This document shows, piece after piece, positions 11,306 through 22,287 of a DNA stretch of 64,000 bases (its first letter is position 1; every line of letters begins with the position of its first letter). Source of the stretch: Timema cristinae (taxonomy: Eukaryota > Arthropoda > Insecta > Phasmatodea > Timematidae); the NCBI GenBank assembly GCA_039000515.1, contig JBCFYV010003508.1, positions 51,790,111 to 51,854,110 of the forward strand, written 5' to 3'. The position numbers were made by a program, and so were the translations under genes. The notes under the pieces were generated by a model. The model was not told the origin of the DNA, searched no databases, and saw only the letters and a program-made list of their open reading frames with translations.

Positions 11306-12144
11306 CTTTCGGTTGACCTAAGGCTAAACAAGCCTACCTTCCATGGTTCTGCTTCGGTTTAGCTTATAAGATAGGGCCGTATTGTAGCCCAGTAAAGTAT
11401 GACTGTTACATTTCAGGTACACTCAGTCTACATTGAATTATGGCAGTCTTACCATGACCGAATACAATACCCATGAAACTATTTCATAAGCTGCTTCTTG
11501 CAACTTTCAGGCCAAATGAAGTGCCTATATCGAGGTAACTTATAAATATTGACCTTTAAAATATCCCATCCGCTTAGAATTTGATTAGGTTCGTTGACTC
11601 TCTTATGAAATTGCTTTTCAAGATTACCATTCCAGTTGAAATAATCACAATAAAATGGAACCTAGATAACAAGATTAAAAGATAGCTGCCCGGTTTATTA
11701 CTGGGAAACCATTGCTAATTTAATATAACATAAGTCTTGGATTGGAAAAGTATTGTTTATTAATTACAAGATTATATAAATTTTTAATCAGCATTGATTT
11801 AAATTCTACAAAAAATTACTTGGTTTTTATAATGTACATCAATACAGATTAAAAATGTATATTAACATATAATATCAATTTTTGTAAAATTTGTAGGATG
11901 ATGGAACTATGTATTCATACAGATCAAAACTAAAATATAAATTTAGATCCGGGAGCAATTGTATTTTATTTTTCTAGTTTTATATGGCATACAATATTTT
12001 TTCACTTATATTTGGAGGTAATTTTTTGTTTCTCAGCTTCTAATTATTGCTATGATAAGGAATGTTGACCAATAGCTTTGTGTGAAAGTTGTTGATCGCA
12101 AGTATGCTAGTATTGAGTATCGAACCAGGCAGGCACTTACTTAC
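11306..12144. other. SCYL2 intron sequence, AT-rich
   Basis: No repeat or gene recognised. On the minus strand this is the intron after the SCYL2 exon, starting with the donor gtaagtaagt. Confidence 0.6.
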
Positions 12145-12390
12145 AACCCTGATAGTGATCTCCGGGTCTTGTAGGCGGACGTCCCATAGCAAAGGTAGGA
12201 CCTCGTCGATGATCTGTGACTTGTCCAAACGGTCTAACGTCTTCTCGACGCATGACAGGACGTTGCCGACGATCTTGATATCCCCACTGTTCTTCTCGTA
12301 CACGGCCTTGGTCTTGGGTAGCACCATGCGTCTTATCGCCGTCTCATCCAGATACTCGGATACGTTCGTCACCGCTACGAGGGCAGCACT
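12145..12390 (-). CDS. SCYL2: SCYL2-type HEAT-repeat exon (copy A)
   Basis: SCYL2 is a catalytically weak or inactive protein kinase of clathrin-coated vesicles that sorts cargo between the trans-Golgi and endosomes; its kinase-like domain is followed by HEAT repeats. The minus-strand exon encodes 82 residues of HEAT helices, including ALVAVTNVSEYLDETAIRRM, YEKNSGDIKIVGN and IIDEVLPLLWDVRLQDPEI. I recognise this as the insect form of the SCYL2 segment that follows the exon at 57612-57765. The acceptor tttgttgtttcag ends at 12391. The donor is gtaagt at 12144 (246 bp, phase 0 at both ends) or gtaagt at 12140 (250 bp). No difference from copy B was seen. If the duplication is real, this is an extra downstream exon that could be included without shifting frame. 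Confidence 0.8.
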
Positions 12391-12840
12391 CTGAAACAAC
12401 CAAACATGATGAGAACACCCAGTCACACCGGAGCAGGTGATGGTGTCAGCTGCTTAACATAAATATTGCATTTATTATTGTGGCTTGCAATTATTGTCCC
12501 GTTTATAATTTGCTAATTTGTATTAAATAATGACAAAATAATTATTTTATTTTGCAATAAATATTTATATAATTTAATATTTTTTAAATTAAAAATTAAT
12601 TTAAATAGATTATATTATTAAATAACCTGTGCTGATTATATGAGCTTAAAAGGTGTTGTAAAAAAAATGTAAATAGTTTGAATTGAATGTAGAATACTTT
12701 TTGTTTTAATTAATTGCTACCTCAATTACTTATGAAATATGTAGAAGTAACATTATTTAAAAATATTAACAGATTTATTTTATAATGATAGTTCACACAT
12801 TTCTAGCTTTAACAGTAGCAAAATCATTTACTACTTCATT
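12391..12840. other. AT-rich intron sequence
   Basis: No feature recognised beyond the polypyrimidine tract and acceptor of the adjacent minus-strand exon. Strongly AT-rich. Confidence 0.6.
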
Positions 12841-12844
12841 GTAA

Positions 12845-13547
12845 TTAATATTTTAAGCAATATCTTTTTCTATTGATAGAATTGCCAGGTGTGTTAACCT
12901 GTCTTGACCTGTTGATGACTAAGTAATTTTTTATTATTTTCATATTATTAAAACCATGTTCACCAGACGCATTAGTAACTGGCAATGTTAAAAATAATCT
13001 GAAAGAAATTACTAGGTTTGGATAAGTTGTGGCTACGGACATATTGAGGATTAAATTTAATGGGTCAAGAGAGGTTGCTTTTGAAAAATCTTGACTTTTT
13101 TAAAAATAAAGAACTGGCCTGAAACTTAAAACTAGCTATTTCCCCCTTTATTTCAGAACCTTCTAGATCCTTATTATATTTATTTGCCAAGCATTTCTCA
13201 CTAGCTTTTAAATCTTCTACCGTTATAGAATTTGAAATGTTAAATTTGCTCGTTGCCGTGAAACTGTGATGATATTTATTTGATTAACATTGTTTGTAAA
13301 TTTGTATAACTTTATTGGTTGGTTTGCGTGTGAATTAGTGCACTGTGCCACGTGTGTGTGTGTCGAAATGGAACTTGAATGTAATGTAAATGTACTTGAA
13401 CCTTCCCTATATCATAAACTGTAGAAAAATATAGTTCAAGCTGGCCAGCCACATTTTTAAATATCAATGTAACAAAATTCTGTATTCACCATTCGTTTGT
13501 TCTTAGTTTGTGCTCATATGTTCCCGAAAATTAACGTTAGGGCTGTG
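12845..13547 (-). pseudogene. Internally deleted ZMYM1-like hAT element remnant (copy A)
   Basis: Minus-strand 12845-13042 encodes the C-terminal hAT dimerisation motif, LFLTLPVTNASGEHGFNNMK. The sequence then follows copy B until gaa at 13228-13230, where it jumps to what is 38506 in copy B. The 1699 bp between, which holds most of the transposase, is missing. The junction has 3 bp of microhomology (gaa). Remaining sequence to the gap matches 38509-38825. Internal deletion with both outer parts retained is typical of non-autonomous hAT derivatives. Confidence 0.7.
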
Positions 13548-13647
13548 NNNNNNNNNNNNNNNNNNNNNNNNNNNNNNNNNNNNNNNNNNNNNNNNNNNNN
13601 NNNNNNNNNNNNNNNNNNNNNNNNNNNNNNNNNNNNNNNNNNNNNNN
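13548..13647. other. Assembly gap of 100 N
   Basis: Exactly 100 Ns, the conventional scaffold gap of unknown length. Copy A of the duplication ends at its left edge. Confidence 1.
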
Positions 13648-13785
13648 TGGTTAAAATGCTACTAGGCTCATGACAAAATGAAAAAACTGTTGATGTTACT
13701 ATGTGTATATTATTAAACCAAACGCATACTTATGTGATGTATTATTTATTTTGGCAAAAATCCTTACCTTAACTCGCGTTACTTA

Positions 13786-14476
13786 CTACCCTGCACTGCC
13801 TACTTGAACACATTACTCTCACAATAAGGTAGTTCCCTACTACCCTGCACTGCCTACTTGAACACATTACTCTCACAATAAGGTAGTTCCCTACTACCCT
13901 GCACTGCCTACTTGAACACATTACTCTCACAATAAGGTAGTTCCCTACTACCTGCACTGCCTACTTGAACACATTACTCTCACAATAAGGTAGTTCCCTA
14001 CTACCCTGCACTGCCTACTTGAACACATTACTATCACAATAAGGTAGTTCCCTACTACCCTGCACTGCCTACTTGAACACATTACTATCACAATAAGGTA
14101 GTTCCCTACTACCCTGCACTGCCTACTTGAACACATTACTATCACAATAAGGTAGTTCCCTACTACCCTGCACTGCTACTTGAACACATTACTCTCACAA
14201 TAAGGTAGTTCCCTACTACCCTGCACTGCCTACTTGAACACATTACTATCACAATAAGGTAGTTCCCTACTACCCTGCACTGCCTACTTGAACACATTAC
14301 TATCACAATAAGGTAGTTCCCTACTACCCTGCACTGCCTACTTGAACACATTACTATCACAATAAGGTAGTTCCCTACTACCTGCACTGCCTACTTGAAC
14401 ACATTACTCTCACAATAAGGTAGTTCCCTACTACCCTGCACTGCCTACTTGAACACATTACTCTCACAATAAGGTA
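13786..14476 (+). repeat. 54-bp minisatellite (about 13 units)
   Basis: The unit contains taccctgcactgcctacttg, aacacattac, tctcacaata (or tatcacaata) and aggtagttccctac. Two units near 13950 and 14380 lack one C of taccctg, and one near 14177 reads gctacttg. No ORF of interest; open minus-strand frames are periodic artefacts. I could not link the unit to an element. Confidence 0.95.
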
Positions 14477-14552
14477 ATTTTTTATTTTATCAAATTTATA
14501 TATATATAGGTATGAATATATATGCTAGTTAAGAACATTATTTTATTCAACC

Positions 14553-14628
<76 letters not shown>

Positions 14629-15589
14629 ATGTATATATACATAATTAGTAGATAGAATCAACAATTTTAACTACCAAATAAATATACTCAAATGTATTTT
14701 TCACACTAAAGCATAATCGGTGAGAAGAGATTAGTTTGGGAATTATTTAAATTTTAATACTTTTCTGTTTTCCATAAATCTATTTATAATATTAATGCTA
14801 AACAAGCTTTTAACGTGTACGAATCTTTTAAATTTTATAATGCATAATAAAGTGGTATTTTCTCTAAAATCATAATAAACTTAGAGCTATTTCTATGATT
14901 ATATGTTTAGGTCAATATTTTTTATAAGACTCATTCATTATCCGGTAAAGATCGGTCTAGGTCGTTTTAAGTATTCAAAGATACATAAAACCACACACAC
15001 TGAACTATCCATTTTTAACATAGTGAACAATATATTTCTAATCTAAAGAAACACATGTACAACACTTCGTTAGTAAATATTGGCATGGACAGTCGTGTCT
15101 GACCACGAAATTTACAAATGTAGATAGATTAACCTCTTTGTTTTTATTACGAATATAGCATTTGTTATTTACTAAGTGCTAATTGCTGGACTCCACACGG
15201 TGTACGGTCATGTTAAAAGGTTTTCATATCTTCGTATTTCACGGCGTTGATATAACATTTCATTCGTATGCAATGCTGTATCCCAATTATTGTACAAACA
15301 TTTGATTTTACGGCATTATTTGATAACAAAACTAGTAAAACATATATACTATTATTTTAGGGATTTATTATTTGAATTTGATTTTAAAAACGATGGTTTT
15401 TAGTTTATTAAATAGAGATATATAATATCTATATGTGCAATTTTTATAACATGTGATAAACTACGATATGATAACTCACGACTTACAAACTGAATTGACC
15501 TATTAGAATTTTCTTGCCATTAATATCCAAACCAAGTGTCAATAATACATTTTAATATCTGGTACGACAAATTCCATTTTATTTTAATT
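14477..15589. other. AT-rich stretch with a (TA)n tract
   Basis: A nearly pure TA dinucleotide tract lies at about 14555-14623. No gene or element recognised in the rest. Confidence 0.7.
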
Positions 15590-15910
15590 GAATCCAGGGA
15601 TTGAACCCGGGTCTCCATACATGCTTGGCAGTGGAGAGGGGTCTAGTATTTTTGTGAATGAAACAATTTTTAAAGTGTTTTGATATAACATTTTACTATT
15701 CTTTAGTACATGGGAAGATATGTTCGTCATCGTGGAATTCCCCTGGCTCAGACGATACAAGGGAGTCCCCCTCTTAATCACCATCAGTGGATACCTCGTC
15801 TGATTGGGTTTGCTGCTGGCAGACAGGTCAGGGTTCACATGATGAAGTTTCTTCCTAAATATTTGTTCACTTTGACTCCCCGCAAATGTGGGCACTTTAT
15901 TAACTATTGA
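15590..15910. mobile_element. SINE fragments in both orientations
   Basis: At 15590-15650 a minus-strand B-box-like gggttcaatccc is present. At about 15820-15910 a plus-strand piece shows the local SINE body (ttcctaaatatttgttcact, ccccgcaaatgtgggcactt). Both are incomplete. Confidence 0.45.
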
Positions 15911-15921
15911 AACTGTCTCAT

Positions 15922-16337
15922 TGTTACTCCAACTGGTGTAACCAGCCCGACAGAGCACTAAAACGCGGTGCACATGTAACTTACCCCCCTTATTATCCCA
16001 CATAAAATAATAGACAGAGGTTAGCACAAGAGAGTTATAATTTTATTACCAAGAAACATGGTACAACTCAATGGGGGAGTGACACTTAGGAATAACAAAG
16101 GAACCATAAGCCAGAAGGGCTGCAAGGCACAAAGGACACCGCCAGGGCCTGAAGGGCCTTACAACAATAATTAACTTCAGGCGGCTCCTTATATACAAAC
16201 GCCCCCAAAATAGCGTCCTTAGAGAGCAGTATAAAGCCCTAACGAATTGGTCTCCAGACTCATAATAATACAACATAACCAAAATAGTCAATCCACAACA
16301 TGAGTAGAGAGACAACCCCTTCCCATGATCCGTAACA
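15922..16337 (-). mobile_element. Probable solo or partial LTR
   Basis: Read on the minus strand the segment starts TGTTAC and ends GTAACA. It carries a TATA box (tatataaggagccgcc) and, further on, an AATAAA signal (gtaataaaattataac). These are features of an LTR of 416 bp. No second LTR, primer-binding site, protein-coding remnant or target duplication was found, so boundaries and identity are uncertain. Confidence 0.4.
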
Positions 16338-17754
16338 TAGAGTGAGTCAACAGCTCACGTCCCTTAACTAAAGAATGACATTGACACTATGCTAATATTT
16401 CACGTTGTAAAAAGATTAAGTGTACATAACAATGCCTAAAGGCTTTAAGAGCCAATAAGATGTCCTCAAGAATATAAGTCCTGGGTGGCCCGCGGCCCAC
16501 ATAAGACCAATACAAATAAATAGACACCAGTAAAACTACAATGAACTAGCCTAACATTAACACCTAACATGGCGTCCGTATAATATTAATTTCTCCGCTG
16601 GCTTGCGGCCCACATTTGACCAACCTTGGTAGGAAACAAGGAGGCAAACATAAATAATCCTCAGACATCAAAGATATCTAAAATATCAGATGAGACCAAA
16701 TATATGTAAAGTAAACATTGCCTTAAGGGCTGACGTAATAGATTGTTACAAAAAATATTAGACGCAGATATACATAGAATTTTGAAAGAAGGTAGATTAA
16801 AACCAAATTGAATTTAGAATATATCGTCGAGCCTACAAAGTCAAGCTATTTACCTCGAAAGCCCAGAGTGTAATGTGTGTCCATACACTGGGTTTCCAAC
16901 CATACACTGTGATAAACATATATTCCCAGAGCGCGGAACAAGGGTGGGGGTGTTTCGAGAATGATCTCGAGGACCAATAGACGTAGTTTGTGCGTCGAAA
17001 TACAGTCAATAGAAGTTTTATCTGCAATGCGTCAGGGCGGCGCGTGCAGAATGATGATCACTTGTTTCTTGTACAATTGGGAGGAGAGGTGGGGGGCAGC
17101 CCAACCACACGTCCAGCGATGAGATTCAAACCTCGGTTCAGTTGGATATAGTGGTGATGAGTGTCTCGGCCGTATCGTAGAGGAGTCGGGACGAGTCAAC
17201 TTGGGCTGAGTTGGTGAGTGTTGTTATTTCTTCCTTGTGACGTTGTAACAAGGTTACACACAGAAAGCAACTGTCAGATGAATATGATCCATTAACCACC
17301 TTTTAACTCATATCAGGACTCGGGCGTACAAGTTCGTCGGAGGAGTCCATTTAATTGTCATGTCCTGCTTTTAATGGAAATTAGTAATCAGTTGTAGTAA
17401 GAGGAATTGTGACGGAGGTTAGGTAACTCTTTGGGGCAAGGAGACCCCAGTTTAAACTGAGAGCAGTCTGAGTCCTGGTCTCAAGGATTATAGTTGGGTA
17501 CATTATCCGTGCATTCAACTCTACCAGTGATACTCTCGTTAAGGGGGAGTGTAGTGATGCAGGTGTTGTTTAATGGGGGAAAGGGGGGGGGGGTTGCAGG
17601 TATTTGTGTTTGTGAAAATAAAAACTATAAAATGGCCACAATAAGTCTTGCAGCCCGTCCGGATATGTACAAACTGCGCTAATGGCTTAGTGGTGTGTAA
17701 GGCTGGATTGAAAATTGCGTGGAGAGAGAGTAGAAAACCATGCAATTAAAACCA
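16338..17754. other. Non-coding stretch
   Basis: No gene recognised. A short SINE-like B-box (gagattcaaacctcggttc) is near 17120. A G run lies near 17583-17593. Confidence 0.5.
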
Positions 17755-17945
17755 CACCGGGATTGGTGGTCATATGGTCTAACGCATCGCTCTCGTGTTG
17801 GACAGAATTTCTGGTGACGAGGAGTTAAGGGTTTGAATCCCTGTCTGGCATACAGAGTTTTTTCCTAAATCGTTTCCAACGCTTCCTCCCTGAAAGTTCG
17901 GTTATATTTCCTCTAAAACTTTTTAGTAAAACGCGATGAAAACAA
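17755..17945 (+). mobile_element. tRNA-derived SINE, 5' half
   Basis: An A-box-like tggtctaacgcatcgctctc and a B-box-like gggtttgaatccctgtctgg precede the body ttttcctaaatcgtttccaa followed by a ctccct motif. The 3' tail is lost. Confidence 0.6.
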
Positions 17946-18833
17946 ACAATAGAAACCTTTGGTTGCTGGGATTCAAAGCCCGATAATCCTGTCCCTGAAT
18001 AAACAAAGTAGGCTATACGAGTCTGACACCTGAGTCTGCGTGGCCACAGTCTGTCTATTGTTGTCAGACGAAAGAAGAGGGAGGGCCGCTGGGAACACGA
18101 GAGTCCAGTCAGGTACTAAACGGACCGTTTAATTTTATTTTCCGTGGTTTGTAAATCCCTGTACTCAGTCATTGAATCCAATTTGTGGCAGACCCTACGA
18201 AGAGAGAGAGAGAGAGTGAGAGAGGAACGAAGGGAGGAAAATGGAGGAAACAGAAAGTCCTGTATGTCCAACCAACCGAGGAGGGAAACATTTTATTGAT
18301 TCCTCGAAACTTCATTTTGGTTTGACCAAATGTACTCAAGTCTTTTCATGACGAGTAACTTTGTGGGGGGTCAAAGGAGGACTTCATATATATTCTCTTT
18401 GTCTGGTAGACATGTTCTGATAGACATGTTCCGGTAGACATGTTCTGATAGACCGTGTTATTTTAGTCCCGTCAAAAGATCCGCAATTGATAAGAGAATT
18501 TTCATTAAGTCTAAGAGACTCTTAAATACATTCTATAACATATATTTTTATATTCTTGGAAAAAGTATTTGTAATTTACAATACATTTTTACTCAACTAT
18601 AAACACACATTTTGTTAGATCATAATTATAATAATTTATTTTGTAAGGTTCACAACAGAAGCTTGTTTGAATGCGCTGACCCCCGGTGTTGAGGTCACGA
18701 TAGCTCTTTGCACGGTTAATTGAAACACACGGTTTATTGAGACGCACACACAAGACTAGGTCTAATATCAGGTCAAATATATTACACTTATATCTTCTTG
18801 GATAATCACGTGTTTGTAAAATAACTTTTTCTT
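17946..18833. other. Non-coding stretch with short repeats
   Basis: A purine-rich (ga)n tract is at about 18200-18225. Three to four copies of a 16-bp unit containing tagacatgttctga lie at about 18405-18455. No gene recognised. Confidence 0.55.
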
Positions 18834-19030
18834 AGCACTGCAACTTAGTGCCTGTTCAGGTTATATGCATGTGTAATAATTACGTTCATGATTTAGGGCT
18901 CAGGAGAATTGAATATAAAGGAAGTGTGCCTGTATTTGCGTGGAGAGATATTGGAAAACACCCTCAGTAGACCCAACCTGTCCTTGGCAGTTTAACCTAA
19001 CATGAGGGTAACAACGCCTTACGTCATGTA
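18834..19030 (-). mobile_element. Diverged SINE, minus orientation
   Basis: Starts with the inverted tail motif (cttagtgcctgttcaggtta) and continues with an inverted body containing atttgcgtggagagatattg. The tRNA-like head is weak. Confidence 0.5.
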
Positions 19031-19289
19031 GCAACTGTAGCAACTGTAATTGTTAGTTAGTAATTATTTTGGACATGTAAACATTATTTAGAAGTGATTA
19101 TTATTTATTTTGGTTCTATTAGTAAAGTGGAGAGTTTTGTTTAGTTATCGTTGATAATACAATTACTGTATTTCCGTTCAAGCACATACTTGGTGTATTA
19201 CAATGTAATTATCTGCGTTTTTATGTCCAAGCTGCAGATACATTATTCCAAAATATCTTGTACATTTTGTAAAAGATTTTACTGAGATT

Positions 19290-19417
19290 GCTGATGAAAA
19301 GAAATCGGAATTCGAATACCGATCTCGTACTGAGGGAGGTTTTTCCAGAGTGATTTCCCACTCTTTCTTCATGCCAATTTGATTCTATCTTCTTCCTCCC
19401 TAGATCGATTATATTAT
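19290..19417 (+). mobile_element. SINE body leading directly into the 42-bp array
   Basis: B-box-like gaattcgaataccgatctcg is followed by the body aggtttttccagagtgattt and cccactctttcttc. The 3' tail of this SINE then becomes the first unit of the 42-bp minisatellite. This gives the structural link between the SINE and the array. Confidence 0.6.
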
Positions 19418-20078
19418 GGATATACGGATAGCCGAATGGATAGTAAGAAGTGGTGCATTGATAAACAAATAGCCCGAATGGATAGTAAGAAGTGGTGCAT
19501 GGATAAACAGATAGCCCGAATAGATAGTAAGAAGTGATGCATGGATAAACAGATAGCCCGATTGGATAGTAAGAAGTGGTGCATGGATAAACAGATAGCC
19601 CGAATGGATAGTAAGAAGTGGTGCATGGATAAACAGATAGCCCGAATGGATAGTAGGAAGTGGTGCATGGATAAACAGATAGCCCGAATGGATAGTAGGA
19701 AGTGGTGCGTGGATAAACAGATAGCCCGAATGATTAGTAAGAAATGGTGCATGGATAAACAGATAGCCGAATGGATAGTAGGAAGTGGTGCATGGATAAA
19801 CAGATAGCCCGAATGGATAGTAGGAAGTGGTGTGTGGATAAACAGATAGCCCGAATGGATAGTATGAAGTGGTGCGTGGATAAACAGATAGCCCGAATGA
19901 TTAGTATGAAGTGGTGCGTGGATAAACAGATAGCCCGAATGATTAGTATGAAGTGGTGCGTGGATAAACAGATAGCCCGAATGATAAGTATGAAGTGGTG
20001 CGTGGATAAACAGATAGCCCGAATGGATAGTAAGAAGTGGTGCATGGATAAACAGATAGCCCGAATGATTAGTATGAA
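19418..20078 (+). repeat. 42-bp minisatellite, left half (about 16 units)
   Basis: Same 42-bp unit as 1-715. The first units are the most irregular (tatacggatagccgaatgg). The array is cut at 20078 by the I-clade element and resumes at 26305. Confidence 0.95.
20064..20078 (+). repeat. Target-site duplication, left copy
   Basis: aatgattagtatgaa, identical to 26305-26319. The motif also occurs in ordinary array units, but here one array unit is split at this point by the inserted element. Confidence 0.8.
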
Positions 20079-20682
20079 TTCCCCTGCGGGACGGGGTTTA
20101 GAATAGTCCCGCAGTAACCCTGCTTGTCGTAAGAGGCGACTAAAAGGGGAGGCTTCTGTGCAGGACGTACCTCGTGCAGGACAAACCTATCCTATATCTC
20201 TCCATTCACATAATTTTCATCTTCCTTCACTCTTCCCCTTCGCTTTATCTATCCTTACCTTTTTTCTTCCCTTCCCCCTGCCGTTCATCCTGCACGGAGG
20301 CCTTTGGCCTTTCCGTTGACGACCTTGGCTATTAACCCGGCTCTTCTCTGTTTATTATTGGATACCACTGCTTTGAGCTCCCGAATGAAAGTGCGCCGGT
20401 TGCAATACATAAGTAGAAGGGCCTTAGGGATGACAACCGGGTACCCTACTTTGGTAAAAGATCGGTTGCGTTCATGTGGGCCCGGACGTAGAATTGGCAC
20501 TTTCCTACACCCACTTGCTGCGACGACCTCTCTCTCGGCGATGCTCTATGCGAAGGTTGTCATGTCTAGCGTCGTATAGAGCCTCTCGTCGGGACAGTTA
20601 ACAGGGCCATATGTGGTAGTACCAACTTGGATCACCCTGGGTCTACGATCTTAGTACTGTGTAGGTTGTCCCCAAATACGGC

Positions 20683-22269
20683 ATGGCCAATAAATTTGTC
20701 ACCGCTGGCACCGTACTGCCAATTTCTGCTGGCACCTCACTGCCCGGCCCCTCACAGGGCCGTAATATTGATAAGAGGCGGAAACGGGTAAGGCCGTCCA
20801 GCCCTGTCAATGTGGAAACCCAGGAAATAATGAGGCCCCAGCCCCGTTTCCTGGTGATGTCTCGAGACGATGCCAACGGAAACCTTAAGCGCGTCAGCCC
20901 ATTTATCCTCGAAAGAGCGATAAATGGTGCAGCAAAGTCAAACGTCTCTATAAGGAAATTGCGTGATGGCACTATTTTGATACAGACTGTAACTGACGTC
21001 CAGTCCTCCAACATCATGGCTATTACTGAAATACCGTCGAGTAATACGGCTTCAATACCGGTGAAGGTGGAACCTCACGGGTTCCTCAATGTTTGCAAGG
21101 GAGTGGTCACTTGTTTCGACCTCGACTGCGTAAGCATTGAGGAGATCTGTGAGGAGCTTTCCCCCCAGCATGTCACTGAAGTGTACCGTATTGTCACAAA
21201 AAAGAATGGACAAGAAAAGAAGACGGATACGTATATCCTCACATTTGCGACTCCTACCCTTCCGAAGGAGGTCCGAGCAGGCTTCCACGTGCTCAGGGTC
21301 CGGCCGTATGTCCCTAACCCTCGGCGCTGTTTTCAGTGCCAGGAATTTGGGCATACGTAGCTGCGATGCCGTGGTAAGCCAACCTGTGCGGATTGTGGAC
21401 TGGAGGCTCACGAAACACCATGCGAGTCTCCTAAATACTGCGTCAACTGCAAGGGTCCGCATTCCGCCTGGTATCGGGCCTGTCTAAAATGGAAGGTAGA
21501 GAAGAAAGTCCTGGAGATACAATCTGAAAAAAAAGATCTCATATGCCCAGGCACGCAAGGAATACGTATCGAATCAAGCTCCGGTATTTCAGACTTCATA
21601 TAGCCGGATTGTCAGTCAAAATATAAACTGCCCCAACTGCCATTGTGCAGTTAATCTTGCTAAGGAGCCAACGCGACCAGTGCCATTGGTCTCTTCTCGA
21701 GACACTTATGTTGATCCCGCGCCAACTTCTGAGGCGCCAAAATTTTTAAATGTGGCCAAACCGCCACAACGGTCGTCTCCCTCACCTATCCACCGAGGAG
21801 ACCTCCTCGAGGAACTCCCCCGAGCCCACCTCGGGGAACCCCCCCAACCCCACCTCGGGGAACCGACCCGAGCCCACCTTGGGTAATCCCCCGAGCCCGC
21901 CTCGGGAAATCCCCCGGGCCCGCCTCGGGGTACTAAAACAAGGGCGGCCGTTGTTGAGCCTCTCACACCCACCTCTGGGCTTCCAGAGGTGGGGACGAGT
22001 TGCGGAACAGTTGAGGCCGCTAAGGCGAGTCCCACTGGTGCCTTGAAGAAGGGCCAGCGAGAGACCGCCGGAAAAAATTACATAAAAAAAGCGTCGAAGG
22101 CCTTAAAGCCTTCGAACAAGAGTCCGACTACCGAGTCTCTCCAAAATAAATAGAAGCCTCTCCTGAAGCGGGAGGTACAGGAGAGACTGGGAAAGGCAAG
22201 AGGGCCTAAAAAGGACCTCAACAAAATTTTATTCTTAAAGATAGTGAAATGGATTGCGAGGATAACTAA
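20683..22269 (+). pseudogene. ORF1 (gag-like, CCHC zinc knuckles) of the I-clade element
   Basis: ORF1 proteins of I-type elements bind the element RNA and form the transposition particle. An open frame of 225 codons starts at ATG 20683. The first CCHC knuckle, CFQCQEFGHT, is interrupted by TAG at 21358-21360, where a lysine codon would be expected. The frame then continues through CADCGLEAHETPC and CVNCKGPHSAWYRAC, giving three knuckles. An A8 run at 21527-21534 has one A more than the frame needs and shifts to frame 2, open until TAA at 21884. Between about 21816 and 21935 lie degenerate 24-27 bp proline-rich repeats (cgagcccacctcggggaacc). A lysine-rich tail leads to a TAA at 22267. The start is the first ATG of the long frame. 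Confidence 0.75.
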
Positions 22270-22287
22270 ATTTCATACTAATAACTT

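Larger units (their letters stand above)
1..13547. repeat. Large duplication, copy A
   Basis: From the 42-bp minisatellite onward this block matches 26305-38825 in the same order and orientation. Shared parts are the foldback element, SINE, LINE with 57-bp array, second SINE, LINE with 47-bp array, SCYL2 exon and hAT remnant. Differences seen are scattered substitutions and 1-3 base indels, a much longer 57-bp array (37 against about 4 units), a longer 47-bp array (42 against 14 units), and absence of the 1699 bp at 36807-38505. The block ends at the N gap at 13548, which corresponds to 38825 in copy B. It is either a segmental duplication or an uncollapsed second haplotype. Confidence 0.9.

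Noticed and set aside
12089..12394. Plus-strand ORF of 101 codons antisense to the SCYL2 exon
   Set aside because: Shadow of the real minus-strand exon, which has splice sites and recognisable HEAT sequence.
13769..14387. Minus-strand ORFs in the 54-bp array (VVGNYLIVRVMCSSRQCR repeats)
   Set aside because: Periodic translation of a 54-bp unit, broken wherever a unit lost a base.
15584..16027. 147-codon minus-strand ORF
   Set aside because: It runs across the SINE fragments and the probable LTR end, so it is not a conserved gene.
21706..22046. GC-rich open frames on both strands in the I-element ORF1 tail
   Set aside because: Produced by GC-rich micro-repeats in which stops are rare; only the frame continuing ORF1 has any support.
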